In this document: one piece after another, positions 23,437-36,930 of the stretch
Position numbering within the stretch: the first letter of the stretch is position 1
Layout: every line of letters starts with the position of its first letter
Assembly: GCA_032209605.1 (NCBI GenBank)
Contig: JASFXZ010000009.1
Span: 11,643,553-11,707,552 of the forward strand
DNA length: 64,000 nucleotides
Reading direction: 5' to 3'
Origin: Mactromeris polynyma
Taxonomy: Eukaryota > Mollusca > Bivalvia > Venerida > Mactridae
Position numbers and translations under genes: made by a program
Notes under the pieces: generated by a model
What the model saw: only the letters and a program-made list of their open reading frames with translations
Database searches by the model: none
Told to the model about the DNA's origin: nothing

Positions 23437-24005
23437 GCTGTTCAGTATACGGCTGCTTGTTTCTTCGTACTGGAGTATATACAGTGTATATGTTATAGTA
23501 TGCGTTATGATTAATTGGTTTTAATGATTAGTTACTGCCTACTTATGTCAATTTATGTTTATATGTTGGGAAACAATTACCACCAAGACTGTAAATCGCT
23601 GTATGGTTATTTTTTCTATTTATGTTTTAGATGTAAGTAAAGTTCCCGTTTCCCCTTGCGCATTTCTTTCGCTTGAAATGGTATTTGTGTTCTCCCCCTC
23701 TTTCAATATGTTGTTGCTGGCTTTCTTGGCTTGTTTCGTGATGTATTCCATCCATTAAATATAACAAACTTCCCCCTTGTTGTCCTCCTTGATTGTCCTT
23801 AGTTGCTCTGTATCGTCGGCCGGACCTTTCCTTGCACCCCTATTCCCAAACATATTTACCCTTGCACCCATAGTGCATGCTTAACCTTGCATCTCCTCGA
23901 TGCCGTTAGTTTATGGACTGTTGTTTTCTTAGGGGTCTGTGTGATGATGCATTGTATTGTGCTTATGACATTCCCTGGAATAATTTAATCTCTCTTTCAT
24001 AATTC
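23437..24005 (+). repeat. Dispersed family A, longest contiguous copy
   Basis: Starts with the 5' block also found at 7190-7440 (TTTAATGATTAGTTACTGCC, CTGTAAATCGCTGTATGG). It continues directly into family A (GGCTTTCTTGGCTTGTTTCG, GGACTGTTGTTTTCTTAGGG) and ends near TTTAATCTCTCTTTC. At about 570 bp this is the fullest copy lacking the 168-bp array. Confidence 0.85.
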
Positions 24006-24404
24006 CCTTTATCGAAATCTCTGAAAGGTCATTGAACTAATCCAGTGTTTTGCGTAAATTTAATTATTCGCCATTTAATTGAACATGAAACAAACTTTTT
24101 CTACCTAGCATGGGTTAGGTTTAGTTTTCTATGTTAAAACAAATGAACGAAAACAGAATTTGAATATTGCATTGTCGTTATTTATTGATTATATTTGCAT
24201 ATGTCCGTGCAATAACTCCAAAGTTTAACCAAAAACACTACACCAACTTTGTCAATTTCAATTCGCGTCGATCGTCGTTTTTAAAGATACTTATTGTTTG
24301 ACAATGCTGACAATTTAGTACATGTACATATCGCTTGAAATATTGTTTAAATAAGATAAAAACAGAAAATTGCATATGTTTCGTCTGAATAAATGGTATC
24401 GAAA

Positions 24405-24760
24405 GAGAGAATAAGTTGCTACAGGGAACGTCTCATACATAAGACAATGCCTCTCCACACTGATCTCCTGGAAAACAACAATCCATAAAGCATACGGCAT
24501 TTGAAGAGGCGCAAAGGAAAATACGTAAGGGAACAGCGGCGCAAGGAATGACCTGGTCGACCATAAAAGATAACTAAGGAGAATCCAAGATGACAAACAG
24601 GAGGGGAAGTTTGAAATACGATCACAGGACAAGTCATGACAGCTGACAATAATAAGCCGAAAGTGGGGAGAAAATAACATGAACACTACATAAAGTGAAA
24701 TAGGCACAAGGGAAAGAGAAACCCAACATACATCTAAACACAAATATAAATCGAAGCCTT
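24405..24760 (-). repeat. Dispersed family A, copy 8
   Basis: Begins AAAGAGAGAATAAGTTGCTA, then CAGGGAACGTCTCATACATA; also GGAAAACAACAATCCATAAA and GGACAAGTCATGACAGCTGA. It lies 400 bp from the preceding copy in opposite orientation, so the two form an inverted pair with their constant ends facing each other. Confidence 0.88.
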
Positions 24761-26929
24761 AGTTATCACTACCGCTCCTTGGTGGTCTAAAATAAGCAAA
24801 CTCTCATAGTTCAAGTGAAATGGTCATTGCAAAAGAATTAGCGTATGATACAAGTCAAAGGGTGTAGCTGTAGAGGGGTTGAATTGTACATGAGGTATCG
24901 GCTACTTTATCAAACATTATTTGTGTTGTCTGTTGCTTTCAGCCGCTTGTCTCAAACGACAAGTTAAATTTCGATGAATTGAACATAGTTCAACAGTTGG
25001 GAAAATGTTGCTTTCTCTACAAAATGATTATTAAATACATTTTACTTTGTTACAAGATTAAAATTGCAAATTTATTTTGTTTTGTCGTCACTGCTTATTA
25101 AAGTCCCAATACGGGTCGTAAATACATGTTGTGTTTAAATACCTGTATGAATATTTCCTTATTAAAGTAAACCATGAAAACTTAGTTATTCGTGTACTAA
25201 TAGTGTCCAATTAAATTTCAGAAGAAACAATATCGATGCAAAAAAACGTTATTTCTTATCTTGTCGACCAAACAATTTAGCTTTGTTACCCGGGTTTTGT
25301 TTACACTACCAGTATGCCGACGTTCCTGGTTGCATAGAGACAGGTGCACATAAATCGGTGACGTCTCATCACGCGATGGCAGTTCCAAATATGATTAGTT
25401 GTAGTTGAGTTCGACGTCATGAATGCTTATGTTCGGATGAATATTTATATTGCTTACGGAAAGGCACGGAAACACATCGGCAATTTACGAAACAACGTTC
25501 GTGACAAAGTCAAATAAAACGTATTTTTACAAGACATGCGTAGGGTTTATCGAAAAGAAAAGATAAATTATCGATAACCATCAGCCATTGATCGCAAAGT
25601 AGTTTCTTATAAATATACATTTATTATTATTGTGCCCCAAACGAATAAAATTACGCTTATTGGGTCTATCAATATGTATGGAGGCACAATATTAACTGAA
25701 TTCTCAATGTACTTCAATGTATACAATTTTGTTTAGTGATACTCTTATTTGAGAAACGAGGCTTGTCGTAGTAAGCGATCTATAGAGTTCTCTGCTTGTC
25801 TGGTTATACATTGACATTAATTAATATTCTGTCATATTGAGTACTTACTTCTAGAATGTTATCAGGATATTTCAAAGAAGCCATGTAAATGATTACATGT
25901 GACACTCATTTTAAAATGATTATATGAATCTACTTTTTTATTTAGACTGTAATACAAAAATAATACCTTGAAGGCGGCAGGAATATCATGAGACTTTCTG
26001 ATGCCTTTAAACAGTGACAACGATAATGGAAGGAAAAGGGAGTAAAATGCTTGTTCACATCGAAAAGCTTCCCCAAATCGATTCTCGAAGAATTAAAAAC
26101 AATATAAGTGAACAAATCTTAAAATACTTTAAATGTACATATTTTGGAGTGAATGAAGCCTGACAAAGTAGCGTACTATTGCCATGGTAACTGTCGGTAT
26201 ATATAATACTTAGGTTGTTTACTAGTTTTCTGTTAACTTAAAGCGGCATGACATGTTTCAGATGTCTATATGGTCGTTTCAAAGCACCTAATTTGCGTTA
26301 CATTTGTTTGTTTTGATTAGTTTGATATTGAAACCAGACTAAGCCGACGTTAGGCACCAAAACGAAAGAATAGATTTTTCTGTAACCTTCTTGTAAATTC
26401 TGAAAAATCGGAGAGGTGACATAATTTATCATTTTGATAGGAATAGGAAATGTGATAAAATGTCATTACATCAATAACATTTATGGTCAGAAAGCGTCGC
26501 ATTCAACAATGTATGCCTTCAATGCTTCAGTGACATCAGTGTCTTCGAAGAAAGTTAAGAGTGGAATGCCTTATCGCAAATCATGTCAAACTGACCAATA
26601 ATGTCTGTCAGAATGCCATCCCTCACCAAATAGGTAAACAAGTGTGTTTTAGAAGTAAAATTGTTATCCTTCCTTTACTGACATGTATTGCATAAAATAT
26701 AGACCGCTTTAACTGCTCGTATATTTAGGTTAATATAAGCTCGTACGTAGACAAAGTAACATGGACGGAAGTCAATGAACCAGACGCTGTCTTTGAACTT
26801 TGAAGCAAATGAAGCAAATGAAGCAAAGGATAGTCTCAGAATATCAATAATTAGAAAATTACCCGGCGAGGGCGTCGATCGATAACCTTATATCTTTGTC
26901 GCATTCGGTGAATAAATCCTAAATTTAAA
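24761..26929. other. AT-rich spacer, no feature seen
   Basis: No coding signal recognised. There is a short GAAGCAAAT repeat at about 26800-26825. Confidence 0.5.
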
Positions 26930-27257
26930 TGCGTAAAACATGGAGTCATTAAGCAGCCATGTTATTGACGAATCCAAATAATTTGAACAAGTCACCACAG
27001 GTACTTGCTTGTGAAATTAAATCAAAATTAGCTCAATAATATTTGAAGAGAAGTTTTTACTATCCGTTGCCATGACAACCAGAGTTCTGCTTAAAATGGA
27101 AATATCTCACCATTTTGAAATGGGACTACATAGCAATTATTCCTACGAACTTTGGTTAAAGTAAGCCAAGTGATTTAGAAGAAGTTTTAGATAAGAGTGG
27201 ACGGACGGACGGTGGATGATTACAATAGCTCACCCTGAACTTTTACTCAGGTGAGAT
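26930..27257 (+). repeat. Bivalve-type repeat ending in GGAC microsatellite and hairpin
   Basis: Contains CCGTTGCCATGACAACCAGA, TGGACGGACGGACGG, and a terminal hairpin (CTCACCCTGA ... CAGGTGAG) at about 27231-27255. From general knowledge, a GGAC microsatellite followed by a small hairpin with CAGGTGAG is a recurrent ending of non-autonomous elements in bivalve genomes. The left boundary is uncertain. Confidence 0.55.
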
Positions 27258-28962
27258 AAAACTCATATTTTTTTACGCAATAAAATCACACAAATTTACA
27301 TTGTTCATATAATGCGTTAGTAATATTTTATTGACCTCTTTACATGATAGCTGCAAATTGTTTTTTGCCTGGAACTAAACGTGTACGCTATGTACACTCA
27401 GAACTGCTAATGAATTTTCATTTCAATCAAGTAAGTTCAAGTTCTAGACAACACAAACTTGCACTCATTAATTTTCTTCGCCACTATCTTCGTGAACGAT
27501 CGCCGTTCTTATCTAACGGGAATGTGATGATTGAATATATAGAATATTTAGTACTAGTCGCTTTGCGTATTTCGCCTCTGATAATTTACGGACTATTTGT
27601 TGATGTCAAGTACATATTCTCTGACGTTTGTTAGTTCCACGTCTTTTACTTGATTTGATTGATAAATCAAATGTCTCCCAATATAGTCATACTGTCGACA
27701 CTGGATTAATAAAAGTCAATGTCTAACATCCACATAAGCGTGCTAGGACGACACAAGAAATTTCGCTTAGGACGGTGATGGGCGCAAATTAACAATAGTT
27801 ACAAGTTCAATGACATTAATTTTAATAAAGCCCGTGAAATGTACATCAAAACATAATTACTTGACTATTGTGGCATTGTCCATTGACCTTTCAGAGATTT
27901 CTATAAAATAACAACTTACGTATGTATGTTTGAACTAGCACATTAATACGATATTTACACATTAATCTCATATCTACATTGACGGTAAGAAATGACGTAC
28001 AATAGATAATAATTGGATACGTCTTCTTTATACTGTATCAAAGATATTAAAACTTTTGAATCAATGAAGACGTAAAAAGCTTAGTTAATATAAAACAAGT
28101 TCTCATTCATTTTAAAGCAAACATTATTTCTTCGAACATCAATCCTATTTTCGCCGTAAAAGTTTGTGTTGCCTCTATTTGACAACTATAGAAAAATGTG
28201 GTGATTGTCTGGTTAAAATTATAGTTACTATTGACTTTGTCGGATTATCTTATCATATCTTAAACATACCAATTTGTTCGTATTTTGACATAAAAAAATA
28301 CATAAACCTACGACAATGATTCTTCAGTAGTTTCTGTCCGTAGGGATGTGTAGCCTATCCTGTAGGACGTACTTTACGAGTCGTCGGTATTGGAGAAAGT
28401 TGTTCTTGTTGAACCGTTATCACGAGTTATCAAAATGTGTTCGACCAATATGTTATACAGCGTACATAGTTATACAATAATTGTGAATATCAAATCTCCT
28501 AGTATTGTACAGTTATTATTTGTCTGGAAATCTTTGTTTGCTCTTTCAAAATGTGTATGCATAAAATGATGCTAAAAGATGTGTGAACCTAATCTAAAAA
28601 TTAGTCAATATTTTACAAGCTCGACACTATACGTAGTTTCGTCGTATGTCACAGTGTTTATCCTTTATTTTCACCCTTAAATCTTTCGACCAGACTCATA
28701 TAATACATTATGCAAAACGTACGCAGAATTGATTTTTATTTCAAGTTATAAAATATTGCTGTGTTAACATTCGATTTTAGAATACTTTTCAAAGCCAATA
28801 CATCTTTCAATCGTGTCTGTTTATATATAAATATATCAAGGCAAGCGATTATGAAACAAAAGTTGTATTATTAATCCGTCTCTTCAAGTTTATCTTGTAA
28901 TCACGAGACTTGATCTCTATTCTAGACGAAATTATTTGTTGTCATCTTGTGAACTGAAACCA
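27258..28962. other. AT-rich spacer, no feature seen
   Basis: An ATG-initiated 96-codon open frame at 27344-27634 matches nothing I know and lacks other support. Confidence 0.45.
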
Positions 28963-29165
28963 GCCCGGTTGGCTCAGTTGGAACAGAGCTTTGCCATCAC
29001 AGGGAGGGTCCGAGTTCGAATCAAGTGTAGGGCAGGTCATGTCCTTCCATGACATTTAACTACGTCGATTTGTCTTCTATCCCTGATTCACGTAGAGTAG
29101 TGGTCAGCAGCTTGAGGAAGGGCAAGATAGTAGCAGTATAACAGAATAAACATGTTGAAATATGG
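28963..29165 (+). repeat. tRNA-derived SINE
   Basis: A tRNA-like head starts GCCCGGTTGGCTCAGTTGG, an A-box at about 28970-28981. A B-box GAGTTCGAATC is at 29012-29022, 42 bp downstream, as in a tRNA. The first four acceptor bases GCCC can pair with GGGC after the T arm. The body (AGTAGTGGTCAGCAGCTTGA and following) continues to about 29165. RNA polymerase III would read such a promoter. The element family is not identified. Confidence 0.72.
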
Positions 29166-29529
29166 TGCTAAGACCAACGCAAACGTTACTCAGTGTTTGT
29201 CGTCATGTACACATCTACAAAGGTAAAGCGGTGTGTTGTTAAGTTGTTTGATTTACCATGTATTTTGATTGGCCGCGCGAAAAACTCGATCAATGAGTAG
29301 TACACTTGCTTGTTCATTTTGTAGTAATCGCAACTGTTAACATCTCTACAATTCTATCATCAATAAGCAAACAAAACATATGATAAAATTGGATGCTATC
29401 TTTCCCTGAGAACACAGAAACACACTCAGGAGGGTGTAAAGAAATCAGACAAGATGTTAATTAAATAAAGTTGCCATGAACGTTTCCTGATACATCCTAA
29501 GAGAAACTGCAATTAAACACGAAATGTAA

Positions 29530-30115
29530 ACATTCAAAGTAAGGCTGCTTGTTAGTTTCAGCAAAGTCTCAGAGCAGAATAGTTTAAGAAGATTATTCTT
29601 CTCATTCAAATAAATCAAAACAGGTAGAAAAAGTAATATACCTAGAGAAAATTGTTTTTGCAAAATGTGTTCAGTTAATTTAGTAGAATCTGAGATCCAT
29701 TTTTTGATGTGCTGTCCTCCATATAGAAATATTAGAAAAAAGTATTTAGGTAATATATCATTACCGTCTATGGAAACACTCATTAATACCATGTCTTCAA
29801 AAATAAGAAATATGTTATTAAAATTGCTATAAGGGAAGTTTTTTCTATCAGAAAAATCTCGCAGTTCCTTAGTTAAATTTTTTCTAGTTTCTGAGATTGA
29901 AGAGCATTATATGAGTAGATGTACTTTATCTACGTATTTGAGTGTAGTTTGTATGTCACCATTTTACTTGTATTTCACTTAGGTATTGGGTTTTATGACT
30001 TTATGTATGAATGTATGTTGATTTGTATGAATGCATTGACTGTCTTTGTGCTATGTTGGGTTGTGTAACCAAAGGTACGTACGTGCCGAATCTGTTAATA
30101 ATGATAAATAATAAA
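29530..30115 (+). pseudogene. 3' end of a second non-LTR retrotransposon
   Basis: One plus-strand frame reads ETGR-like IKTGRKSNIPRENCFCKMC, then LVESEIHFLMCCPPYRNIR and KKYLGNI, before a stop near 29832. This is the same Cys/His C-terminal segment seen in the element at 17716-19500 (KGRHVG ... VEDEHHFLLLCPLYKNIR). A stop and other damage lie upstream. An AT-rich 3' tail follows, with CCAAAGGTACGTACGTGCCG and a TAATAATGATAAATAATAAA end near 30115. There is no long open frame, so this fragment is visible only by motif. It appears 5'-truncated. Confidence 0.75.
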
Positions 30116-30955
30116 ACGGTAAAACTCCTGTTGAAGTGACTGATGGACCCAGTGGTTAACAACAGTACTGTCCATATAAAACGGCTTGTCCCGATTTCGC
30201 GAAAATACTAGTTAATTATTATGAATACACTTAAGTACGGTAATTGGCTAATCTTTTTATACATGGCTGTTGGGTTACTAAGGTTTCATGAAGCTCCAGT
30301 ACTGAGTAGTTAATTGAAAGTATTGGTAATAACTATCATCTTAGAAAGTTGGGCGACGAACATTAATAATCATAAATAATAGACAAATAAATAAAAGTGT
30401 AGAAATGTAATGCTTATTGAAATTGACAAATGATCACTAGTCACACACTTTGATATTTGATCAAAACGCATTGCTTGAGTCTGACTTATCTAATTTTTTC
30501 AACTCTAAGCACTCTGTATCGTATATATGCACCGTCTGTCGAAAATTAATCGGGACGTATTTCATTTAATAGATCAACATACACGTAATATATTTACCCA
30601 GAAATAGATTAATAACTTTCGTTCGAGAGTAATATTATTACAAAACTATACGGAAAATACTTTATAGTATGCGGTTTCTTTCATATTAATTTTCCTCCTG
30701 AAATATGAAAAATAGTGCAGTGATTAATGTCCATAACGTAGATATTAAAACTGTGAGAGACGTAATTACTAAGTAAAAGTAAAAACCTTTTCGTTATTTA
30801 AGTGTATATCCGTCAGAGTCACGAGTCTAGATAAGCCGATGTTGTTTCAAGGCTATGTTTTACCATGATATATATACAAAACCGTTTTGGTTTTAGCCTA
30901 GGCAAATTTGTTTGGTTCTTGGAGTTGACAATTGTATTACATTCCATGCCTGAAA
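30116..30955. other. AT-rich spacer, no feature seen
   Basis: Nothing recognised. Confidence 0.5.
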
Positions 30956-31029
30956 CCTCTCCGGTTTGCTCTGCCAGTAGAGAAGTCGACTGCAGATCTT
31001 AGGATCATAATTTTGAACCCTGGACGAGG
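30956..31029 (+). repeat. tRNA-Cys-like pseudogene or SINE head
   Basis: 74 bp with end-pairing CCTC ... GAGG, a D-arm-like CCGGTTTGCTCTGCCAGTAG, the anticodon region GACTGCAGATC (GCA, Cys-type) and a T-arm remnant TTTTGAACCCTGG. The B-box has lost the canonical GTTCGA, so it is probably a decayed tRNA-derived sequence and not a working tRNA. Confidence 0.55.
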
Positions 31030-33221
31030 TGTATATTCTACAGGACAATTTCACTGAAAAATATAAATATCAACTAGCCGCTGTACATAACTGAAATGCT
31101 GAAAACCGGCTTAAATAATCAAACTAGACAAACACTGACATACAAAATTAATTGGAAGTTACACGTGATACATGGTTTAGCTAATTTGATCACAGCCCAG
31201 TTGTTATCTCTAAATGTATTTATCTCACAACATAATATGATAGATACTCTTACCGAAAAATCAAGGCATTATCAATACACATATAGGTTACAGTTCATTA
31301 CGAAACAGGTCAGAAATGACAAACTACTCTGGTGTTACAGAGACTTAATAGACCACACGAAGATCGAAGAATAATTGGAAAACATGTCTTGTTGTATTCT
31401 GCCAAGATCAGCCTGACTGTTTCATGATTACATTCACCATTCAATATTTGAAAGCTGATGTAGAGAGACGGTCGTGAAAAGTACTGCAGGATTTATATAG
31501 AATAGTGTATAAGAAATTCTGTCATGATTTATCGCTTTATGATTTAGGTTAGTATTTTTCTTTCATATGCATATCCCTGATAATTATATATTATCAGTTT
31601 ATATAAGCTTTATATAAATGATAAACTCTGATGCATTGTGGTGATATCTTTCGTAATTTTAACTTCGTGAATAACCATCTTACGTAAAATAAAATGAATA
31701 AGGAACGCGTATTCTATGTTTGAACTAATAGGGAAATAAATATATAAATAATTATATAAAATGGCGAACCTAAACGAGCATGCCTTATTTTTATGTATGT
31801 ATTATTCCTGATTAAATACATTCATATAAACTAAAATACAAATATTATATAAATACTATATGTATATATGTTTTAAAATATTTACACCATCCGTTCCAAA
31901 AGACAAATGAAAAATTGAGTTCTTGCTGACCGATTAAAAATAATTTCTAAAAGTTGTATGTGTTATATTGGGATGTCCATATCTCATGATTCTATTCTAT
32001 TTGGTTATAAGTCTCTTTAATCGTGTCAGACAGTTCATTCTGTTCCAAAAGCAAACAAAACCATAAACGCAGGACCCTAATTTAAATTTCGATCGAAAAC
32101 CACTGGCTCATATCATCGCATATGCCACAAACAATCAATGTTTCAATTTTGTCGAACATAAAATGTTTTTGCCGGAACATTAAATCATTGCTCCCTGTCT
32201 CTAGTAACTCATTCAGGATGTTTTGTCTTGCAAGTTTCGTTCTTCTTAGTGTAAGTTATTAGTTACCAGTAATTTCGTGTACCAAATGGCGCCGTTAATA
32301 ACCTAACATTATTTTATTAATATATATCAGACACTATATATTTATAAACATATATCTATATTTTCTTTACCACATTCTGTAAATTTGCTATGTAGCTGAC
32401 TTTGGAAAGTGCTTCTTTTGATAAATGTTCAAACAATTGATTTCAGTTGCTATACATTTTGGAAATACAATTCTAAAGGATAACCGAACGTTTCAGAATT
32501 TGCAAATAGAACAATTATTCTTGAAAAAGTATGTACTGTTAAAGGAAGATTATTATCTATCAAAATATGCCAAGTAATGATTTTTAGAAAATGGCATGTT
32601 AATACTTTCATACTGACGTACTCAGAAACATTGCATTGTAACTGTTCTTAAACGTGTCCTGGAGCTGCAATAAACATGTCACAGGTATTTCCAATGTTAG
32701 CCCTAACTTGGCGCGTAGGTCAGGATAGACAATACCCGTATCAGACACTTTTATTTGTGGCTTTGGGAAATATGTAAGAAAAGTGACAATGCAGTGTTGT
32801 CGAGTACATCTGCATGAAGGAAAAAACCACCGATTTACTCATATTTATGTCTAAGTATATTTTATCCAAAACATAGGATTATCTACCTTTAAAGTTAGTG
32901 TTGTGAGTGTTGAACCTCTTTTGAAATTGAACCTATTTAATATCAAACTGTGTAAAAACACTTTGGGGAAATGCAACTCCGAGAGTTATGGGCTGCAAAC
33001 TATATGTCATTGATAGTAATTAAACACATTTACGACAATAAAATCGTGTGACGTTGTTAAATGTACAGCTTCTATCTATGGTGACTAAGTAAATACTCGA
33101 TAACGTACTGTAGTGATTGGACAATTCTTAAATGTTTGGATTTAGCGGAAATCAACTTTCAATGAATTAGTTTGTGACTCCTCTCCATGTCACTTGTACA
33201 AAAGGTGGTTAAATTATACTC
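31030..33221. other. AT-rich spacer with short AT palindromes
   Basis: About 31580-31625 holds near-palindromic TGATAATTATATATTATCA and TTATATAAGCTTTATATAA. No gene recognised. Confidence 0.45.
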
Positions 33222-33275
33222 AGAAGAGAGAGAATACGTTGCTACAGGGAAGGTCACATATATAAGAAAACTTGA
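33222..33275 (-). repeat. Dispersed family A, terminal fragment
   Basis: AGAAGAGAGAGAATACGTTG, then CTACAGGGAAGGTCACATAT: the constant end only. Confidence 0.75.
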
Positions 33276-35183
33276 GTGTTTTTACATTTTTGACTTGAAC
33301 AATAAATCTTATCACATGTGTTGGTACGTTTATTTCAAATTGAGGTTAAAGCTAACGAATATTTCTTAGTATTGGGTGAATCTTGAAATCGGTCGCAGGA
33401 AATTGTCCGAACATTGTCCGTCGCTTTTGCCGTCAGTTGTGTATTGGAAATCAGCTTCGCGTCTCAGGCTTTGTTACACAATATCAACAGTAATGTTTTA
33501 TTGGGGATATATTTGTAAAGACTGTTTCTATTATCTGAACAATCTGATAGATCGGAAGCCGTTTATGTAATTATACGTCATTTCTGTTTCTAGGTATTCT
33601 AACACTCAAGTCTTGTCTAGAAAACGGTGTCTTGCGGCATATTGGTTGTTAATGTCGAAAACTTAATTACGTACTTTCGATATGCTTAAATGATTTATAC
33701 CGTGCTGTAAAACTTCAGGGCCCGATTTCACGAATTATATCCATTAAGAACAGTACAAAACTCAACATTCCAAGAACCTATATTTTGAGTGACAGAAAGT
33801 ACAGATAATCGAATTGTATGTATACAACACTTAGACATACAGACATTGCTATTAATGACGAAAATGTGTGTGTATTGTAATATTGTAATACGCATTATTC
33901 AAGAAGAGATAAATTTGTCTTAAAGTGGTATACCATACATTTCATGCAAATAATTTTATATCAAAATAATTCGGTAAGAAATGGAATTCTTGCCAACGAG
34001 ACTATTTTTTATTTCACTTAACTTTGCATATTGTGCAATATATATGACATTAAACTCCTAATTTTCTTCTAAGACACTTCGCTATCACTGAAGAACTGTA
34101 GGCATGAACTGTAGAATTCGACGATTTATGAAATCAACATATGTATGAAGATTTAATTTTGATAGTATGAAACCTATTGTCATTCAATGTTCGTTATCAA
34201 CACGATAAATGAGAAAATCTTCTCCGATCCGTCAAATCGGCAACTTTCGTTTGATGTCTAAATTCGGCTACTTCGGTTTAGAAACTCATCAATATAAAAC
34301 TAACAGATGAACATTTTGTGAAATGAAATGCATTCTGGGTGATTTGAAACTATTATATAACGTATGAGAAGAGAGAGAGAGAAATGTAATGCCGTTTTAA
34401 GGAAAATCGCAATTTAAGACAAAATGCGAAATGTGATCGCTGAAGCCGTGATTTTATCGAATACTGTCGATATTAGCGCTGGGTTTTCTATGAATCCTTC
34501 GATTTATTGTTTGATTTTTTTAAAATGATACTTTCTGAATGATCATTTGATGGTAAATTTATTTAGAAGATCGTCTATTGTAAATCAAAACTAGAATGGT
34601 CTCGTTTTTATCTTATGGTAGGCTACATTTGTACGTTGATACGCACGAATGAGACCGATATAAATAATAAAACGCATTATAGAATGGAAAATACCCATAT
34701 TGTGAGTTGCTGGAATTACTTAGAGGAAAACATACACTCGCAAATCATTACATACTGACGTATTTCGCATGTTTGTATATTTATCATGTTATGCTTATAA
34801 TTATCATAATTATATCCAAAGGAAACGTACAACGTCCGTAATTCATTGTAATATTAAACAAAAATAAGACATTGTATGTGCTATATATTATATATTTCGC
34901 CATTGTTTGATACTTACAATTATTTTGTTTCATATTTATATTCTCTGGAATTATTTAGTAATATTGCTGGAACAATTTTTATATACAACATTTCTCGTTT
35001 ATAAATGTTATTTTTTAAATTTATAAAAATGAGTATATATCTTGTACATGTTTGTACTTTCTAGTATTAATGAAATTGATTTGTTGATTATCATGACTGT
35101 AAAACGTGTTTTATATATCATATAATTGGGGTCAGTATACGTGCCCGTTTTATTACATAAATATATGAAAACTTACATGTAGT
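33276..35183. other. AT-rich spacer, no feature seen
   Basis: No gene recognised. A short GGGCCCGATTTCACGAA at about 33718 resembles repeat termini but has no partner. Confidence 0.45.
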
Positions 35184-35189
35184 TTGAGT

Positions 35190-36528
35190 GTACATCACGT
35201 GTCATATCTGTGCTATACACTATTGTCTTATATGTGCTATACACCATTGTCTTGTATGGAATATACCATTGTCTTATATGTACTATACACCATGGTCTTG
35301 TATGTACTATATACCATTGTCTTATATGTACTATACACCATTGTCTTGTTTGTACTATACACCATTGTCTTATATGTACTATACACCATTGTCTTATATG
35401 TACTATACACCATTGTCTTATATGTGCTATACACCATTGTCTTATATGTACTATACACCATTGTCTTATATGTACTATACACCATTGTCTTACATGTGCT
35501 ATACACCATTGTCTTATATGTACTATACACCATTGTCTTATATGTGCTATACATCAGTGTATTATATGTACTATACACCATTGTATTATATGTGCTATAC
35601 ATCATTGTCTTATATGTGCTATACACCATTGTCTTATATGTACTATACACCATTGTCTTATATGTGCTATACATCATTGTATTATATGTACTATACACCA
35701 TTGTCTTATATGTGCTATACATCATTGTCTTATATGTACTATACACCATTGTCTTATATGTGCTATACATCATTGTCTTATATGTACTATACACCATTGT
35801 ATTATATGTGTATACATCATTGTCTTATATGTGCTATACATCATTGTCTTATATGTACTATACACCATTGTCTTATATGTACTATACACCATTGTCTTAT
35901 ATGTGCTATACATCATTGTCTTATATGTACTATACACCATTGTATTATATGTGCTATACATCATTGTCTTATATGTACTATACACCATTGTCTTATATGT
36001 ACTATACACCATTGTATTATATGTACTATACACCATTGTCTTATATGTGCTATACATCATTGTCTTATATGTACTATACACCATTGCCTTATATGTGCTA
36101 TACATCATTGTCTTATATGTGCTATACACCATTGTCTTATATGTACTATACACCATTGTATTATATGTACTATACACCATTGTATTATATGTACAATACA
36201 CCATTGTATTAAATGTACTATACACCATTGTATTATATGTACTATACACCATTGTATTATATGTACTATACACCATTGTCTTATATGTGCTATACATCAT
36301 TGTCTTATATGTACTATACACCATTGTCTTATATGTGCTATACATCATTGTATTATATGTACTATACACCATTGTATTATATGTACAATACACCATTGTA
36401 TTAAATGTACTATACACCATTGTCTTATATGTACTATACACCATTGTCTTATATGTACTATACACCATTGTCTTGCATGTACTATACACCATTGTCTTAT
36501 ATGTGCTATGCACCATTGTCTTGCATAA
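35190..36528. repeat. 24-bp minisatellite, about 55 units
   Basis: The unit TGTCTTATATGTACTATACA plus CCAT repeats for about 1.34 kb. Unit variants differ at three sites: GTAC or GTGC, CACC or CATC, and TCTTA or TATTA. GTGC and CATC tend to occur together, so units alternate in part of the array. One unit near 35808 is short by one base. The period is eight codons and the unit has no stop in any plus frame, so all three plus frames stay open for about 340-450 codons, and one minus frame is open too. That is an arithmetic effect, not coding. Confidence 0.96.
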
Positions 36529-36640
36529 TTTGAAGTCATGTGATCGTTAGAAATTCAGAACAATATCATACTTGAAAATGATGCATCGATGCTAAAATCA
36601 TGTCTACGTGCAGTTCCTTTACTTGCTTTAATATTCATGT

Positions 36641-36658
36641 CCCCCCCCCCCCCCCCCC
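36641..36658. repeat. Poly-C run of 18
   Basis: An uninterrupted C18 run at the left edge of a family A copy. The length may be unreliable in the assembly. Confidence 0.9.
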
Positions 36659-36930
36659 ATTCGTCCTGTGCGTTCTGACTTTCTTGGCTGATTCCGCGAT
36701 TTATACTATCCATTAAACCCCATTAAGCCCCCTTGTTTTCCCCTTAAAATCTCCTGAGTTATTTCGGATGGTCGGTCCGATAATTCCTTGCAGTTGTATT
36801 CCCATGTATTTACCCTCCTCAGTATCTAAAGTTTTGTAGACTTTTGTATGGTTTCCCGGGATCTGTGTTAGGCGACATTGTTTTATGTATGTGGCGTTCC
36901 ATGTAACAACTTAATATCCCTACATAAAAT
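36659..36930 (+). repeat. Dispersed family A, copy 10
   Basis: TCTGACTTTCTTGGCTGATT, ATACTATCCATTAAACCCCA and TTATGTATGTGGCGTTCCAT match the other copies. It starts immediately after the C18 run and lies about 130 bp beyond the 24-bp array. Confidence 0.82.

Noticed and set aside
24315..24743. 142-codon Cys/Leu-rich open frame as a receptor-like protein
   Set aside because: It lies in family A. Similar peptides in other copies reflect DNA repetition and are broken there.
27344..27634. 96-codon ATG-initiated frame as a small gene
   Set aside because: No homology recognised, and length is within chance for this much sequence.
29457..29792. 111-codon minus frame as a membrane protein
   Set aside because: The opposite strand carries clear retrotransposon motifs, so this frame is antisense.
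35184..36550. Three overlapping forward open frames of 340-450 codons as possible genes
   Set aside because: They are the three readings of one 24-bp repeat with no stop in its unit. There is no non-repeat coding flank or start context.
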